Assembly (NCBI RefSeq): GCF_016592435.1
Contig: NZ_AP014545.1
Span: 3,604,693-3,668,692, forward strand
Length of the DNA stretch: 64,000 bases
Source: Amphritea japonica ATCC BAA-1530
GTDB lineage: Bacteria > Pseudomonadota > Gammaproteobacteria > Pseudomonadales > Balneatricaceae
Direction: 5' to 3'
Shown: positions 62,835 to 64,000 of the stretch, one piece after another
Layout: each line of letters starts with the position of its first letter
Numbering within the stretch: the first letter of the stretch is position 1
The notes under the pieces: generated by a model
Told to the model about the DNA's origin: nothing
The model's database searches: none
What the model saw: only the letters and a program-made list of their open reading frames with translations
Made by a program: the position numbers and the translations under genes

Positions 62835-62973
62835 GAAGGGGGTACTCTGTATAAGCTTAACTTTTCTGGATTTATATCCTAGCACTTCAACCAGAGGTGC
62901 ACCACGAAACAGCACTCGATTACCAGCCATTTTCCGCTTATTATACTGACTCTGATAACAAGGCCTGAATGCT

Positions 62974-63183
62974 ATGTCTGCGCACGCTTTAGAAACACTG
63001 GAAAGACAGATCAACGAGCTCATCCTGCACTGCCAGCAACTGACGCAGGAAAACCAGGCGTTGCATCGCCACATTGCCGAGCTGCGTGAAGAGCGTAATC
63101 AACGCTTACAGATTACTGGTAAAACTGACCAGAAGATTGAAGCGATGATCAGCCGTCTTAAAACACTGGAGCAGCAGGCATGA
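62974..63183 (+). CDS. Short coiled-coil protein, TIGR02449/ZapB-like
   Basis: 69 residues, a single helix rich in Glu, Gln, Leu and Arg with heptads (LETLERQINELILHCQQLTQ...). Similar small coiled-coil proteins precede zapA in related bacteria; a role in Z-ring dynamics is likely but inferred. Its TGA overlaps the zapA ATG (ATGA). Confidence 0.82.
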   Translation: MSAHALETLERQINELILHCQQLTQENQALHRHIAELREERNQRLQITGKTDQKIEAMISRLKTLEQQA

Positions 63184-63473
63184 GTAACGCCCCCCGCAAT
63201 ATATCCGTTTCGCTGATGGGTAAAGATTACGTCGTTGCCTGCCCCCCTGAAGCAGAGCCTGAGCTACTTAAAGCAGCGGCGTATTTAGATCAGAAAATGC
63301 TAGAGATCAAAGCCAGCGGCCGAATCATAGGAACAGAGAAAGTTGCTGTAATGGCAGCGCTGAACATCGCTTATGAACTACATAATAAGCAAACATCTGA
63401 ACAACAGACAATTTCGGGACGCCTGGGAGAACTGAGCAAGTTAATTGAAGCGACCCTACCCAGCGCTAAATAG
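63180..63473 (+). CDS. zapA: Cell division protein ZapA
   Basis: 97 residues. Binds FtsZ and cross-links filaments. Begins SNAPRNISVSLMGKDYVVACPPEAEPEL-like, with AAAYLDQKMLEIK and the C-terminal coiled coil. Translationally coupled to the upstream ZapB-like gene and followed by ssrS as in E. coli. Confidence 0.95.
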   Translation: MSNAPRNISVSLMGKDYVVACPPEAEPELLKAAAYLDQKMLEIKASGRIIGTEKVAVMAALNIAYELHNKQTSEQQTISGRLGELSKLIEATLPSAK

Positions 63474-63628
63474 CCGATGCAAAAAAGCAGCCTCAGTAGA
63501 CTATCGGGCTGACCTTATCGCTGATTATGCTTGAAAAATTTTCATCAATTATAATTAATCATTACTTTTCAAGTGGTTAATTATCTTCCTCAATTTATCA
63601 AATAGCACAGTTAAGTTTTAATTCAAGG

Positions 63629-63656
63629 CTGACTTTCGATTTTTGACCAGTATAAT
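63629..63656 (+). promoter_or_regulatory. Promoter of 6S RNA
   Basis: -35 CTGACT (63629-63634), 16-bp spacer, -10 TATAAT (63651-63656). The start would fall at about 63662-63664, where the 6S closing stem begins. Confidence 0.7.
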
Positions 63657-63661
63657 GGCAA

Positions 63662-63842
63662 CAGCTCCCTGAGGTTATTGGTAGTCTGGTTAGTCCCTTG
63701 AGCCGATAATCACACTTTTGGAAGTTTCCTGGTTTAATGATGTGCATGTCCGCCAGACGGAAAGCCTAATTTACTCCGGAGGCTACCACCTTGAACCTTC
63801 GGGTTCAGGGCCGATATCAGCGCCGCAACCTTGGGGAGTCTT
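63662..63842 (+). ncRNA. ssrS: 6S RNA
   Basis: About 180 nt. The 5' end AGCTCCCTGAGGTTA pairs with the 3' end AACCTTGGGGAGT, closing the long hairpin; inside are the conserved GTCCCTTGAGCCGATA and CTTGAACCTTCGGGTTCAGGG blocks, the latter a UUCG-capped stem. 6S binds the sigma-70 holoenzyme in stationary phase. Ends in TTTTATCTTTT. Followed by ygfA as in E. coli. Confidence 0.93.
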
Positions 63843-63867
63843 TTATCTTTTCTTCTATGTCCTTCCT

Positions 63868-64000
63868 ATGACTCAAGCTACCGATTTTAAAAAAAATCTG
63901 CGCCGTCAAATGCGCAAAGCCCGCCGTTCTCTTAAGCCGGTACAGCAACGTCAGCATGCACGAGGCTTACTCGCAACTATACGCCGACTCACTCAGTTCC
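63868..64000 (+). CDS. 5-formyltetrahydrofolate cyclo-ligase, N-terminal part
   Basis: 44 codons to the window end from the ATG at 63868. MTQATDFKKNLRRQMRKARRSL is the basic, N-terminal helix typical of 5-FCL proteins, and the place just after ssrS is that of ygfA. The product salvages 5-formyl-THF to methenyl-THF. The catalytic part lies outside the window. An earlier ATG at 63857 is out of frame. Confidence 0.9.
   Translation, partial: MTQATDFKKNLRRQMRKARRSLKPVQQRQHARGLLATIRRLTQF

Noticed and set aside
62835..63074. 80-codon N-terminal extension of ygfB
   Set aside because: Runs antisense to the ZapB-like gene and through the divergent promoter region; the family starts near MSETQSP.

Overview
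The window is chromosomal DNA from a gammaproteobacterium, most likely a marine Oceanospirillales-type organism. This rests on E. coli/Pseudomonas-like gene order throughout, a 407-residue EF-Tu with a short extra segment after NKAD, a Vibrio-type ThyA, coaX in place of coaA, and an AT-leaning, evenly coded genome. The genus is inferred, not proven. I see no phage, insertion sequence, CRISPR array, toxin-antitoxin module or foreign-looking island.

Layout. (1) 1-7.0 kb, a mixed accessory stretch: the tail of an unknown gene, moaA, a SirB-family membrane protein, an RmlD-like reductase, a TerB-fold protein, and a large zinc-ribbon/PAS/GAF/GGDEF/EAL c-di-GMP protein. (2) 7.0-11.3 kb: divergent ssb and uvrA, plus a small CxxC-CxxC protein with its own promoter. 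(3) 11.3-43.7 kb, all on the minus strand: the whole ribosomal/transcription superlocus. Read 5' to 3' on that strand it is tRNA-Thr/Tyr/Gly/Thr, tuf2, tRNA-Trp, secE, nusG, rplKAJL, rpoBC, rpsL, rpsG, fusA, tuf1, the S10 operon, the spc operon and the alpha operon to rplQ. I located near-consensus promoters (16-18 bp spacers) for the tRNA-tuf2, str, S10 and alpha units, and hairpins or terminators after nusG, between rplL and rpoB, after rpoC, after tuf1, between rplN and rplX, and after rplQ. (4) 43.7-48.2 kb: a folA-birA-coaX-SPOR-like operon, with divergent thyA and a Nudix hydrolase. (5) 48.2-56.5 kb: lgt, an NRDE-family protein, rppH-ptsP, a HAD phosphatase, a CBS-pair protein, tas and rlmI. 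(6) 56.5-64 kb: gcvT-gcvH (no gcvP), the ygfB-pepP-ubiH-ubiI operon, then divergently a ZapB-like coiled-coil gene, zapA, 6S RNA and the start of the 5-formyl-THF cyclo-ligase gene.

Together the genes cover translation (ribosomal proteins, EF-Tu, EF-G, tRNAs), transcription (RNA polymerase core, NusG, 6S RNA), protein export (SecY, SecE), one-carbon and folate metabolism (FolA, ThyA, GcvT/H, 5-FCL), cofactors (MoaA, BirA, CoaX, ubiquinone hydroxylases) and signalling (PtsP, GGDEF/EAL).

No convincing new defence or biosynthetic system is present. The most unusual signals are regulatory: a str promoter whose -10 lies inside the rpoC terminator hairpin and is followed at once by a second terminator-like hairpin; a terminator-like hairpin inside the spc operon; palindromes around the rpsJ stop codon; a GNRA-capped hairpin between the tRNAs and tuf2; and non-ATG starts on fusA (TTG), tuf1, secE, rplJ and rpsS (GTG).
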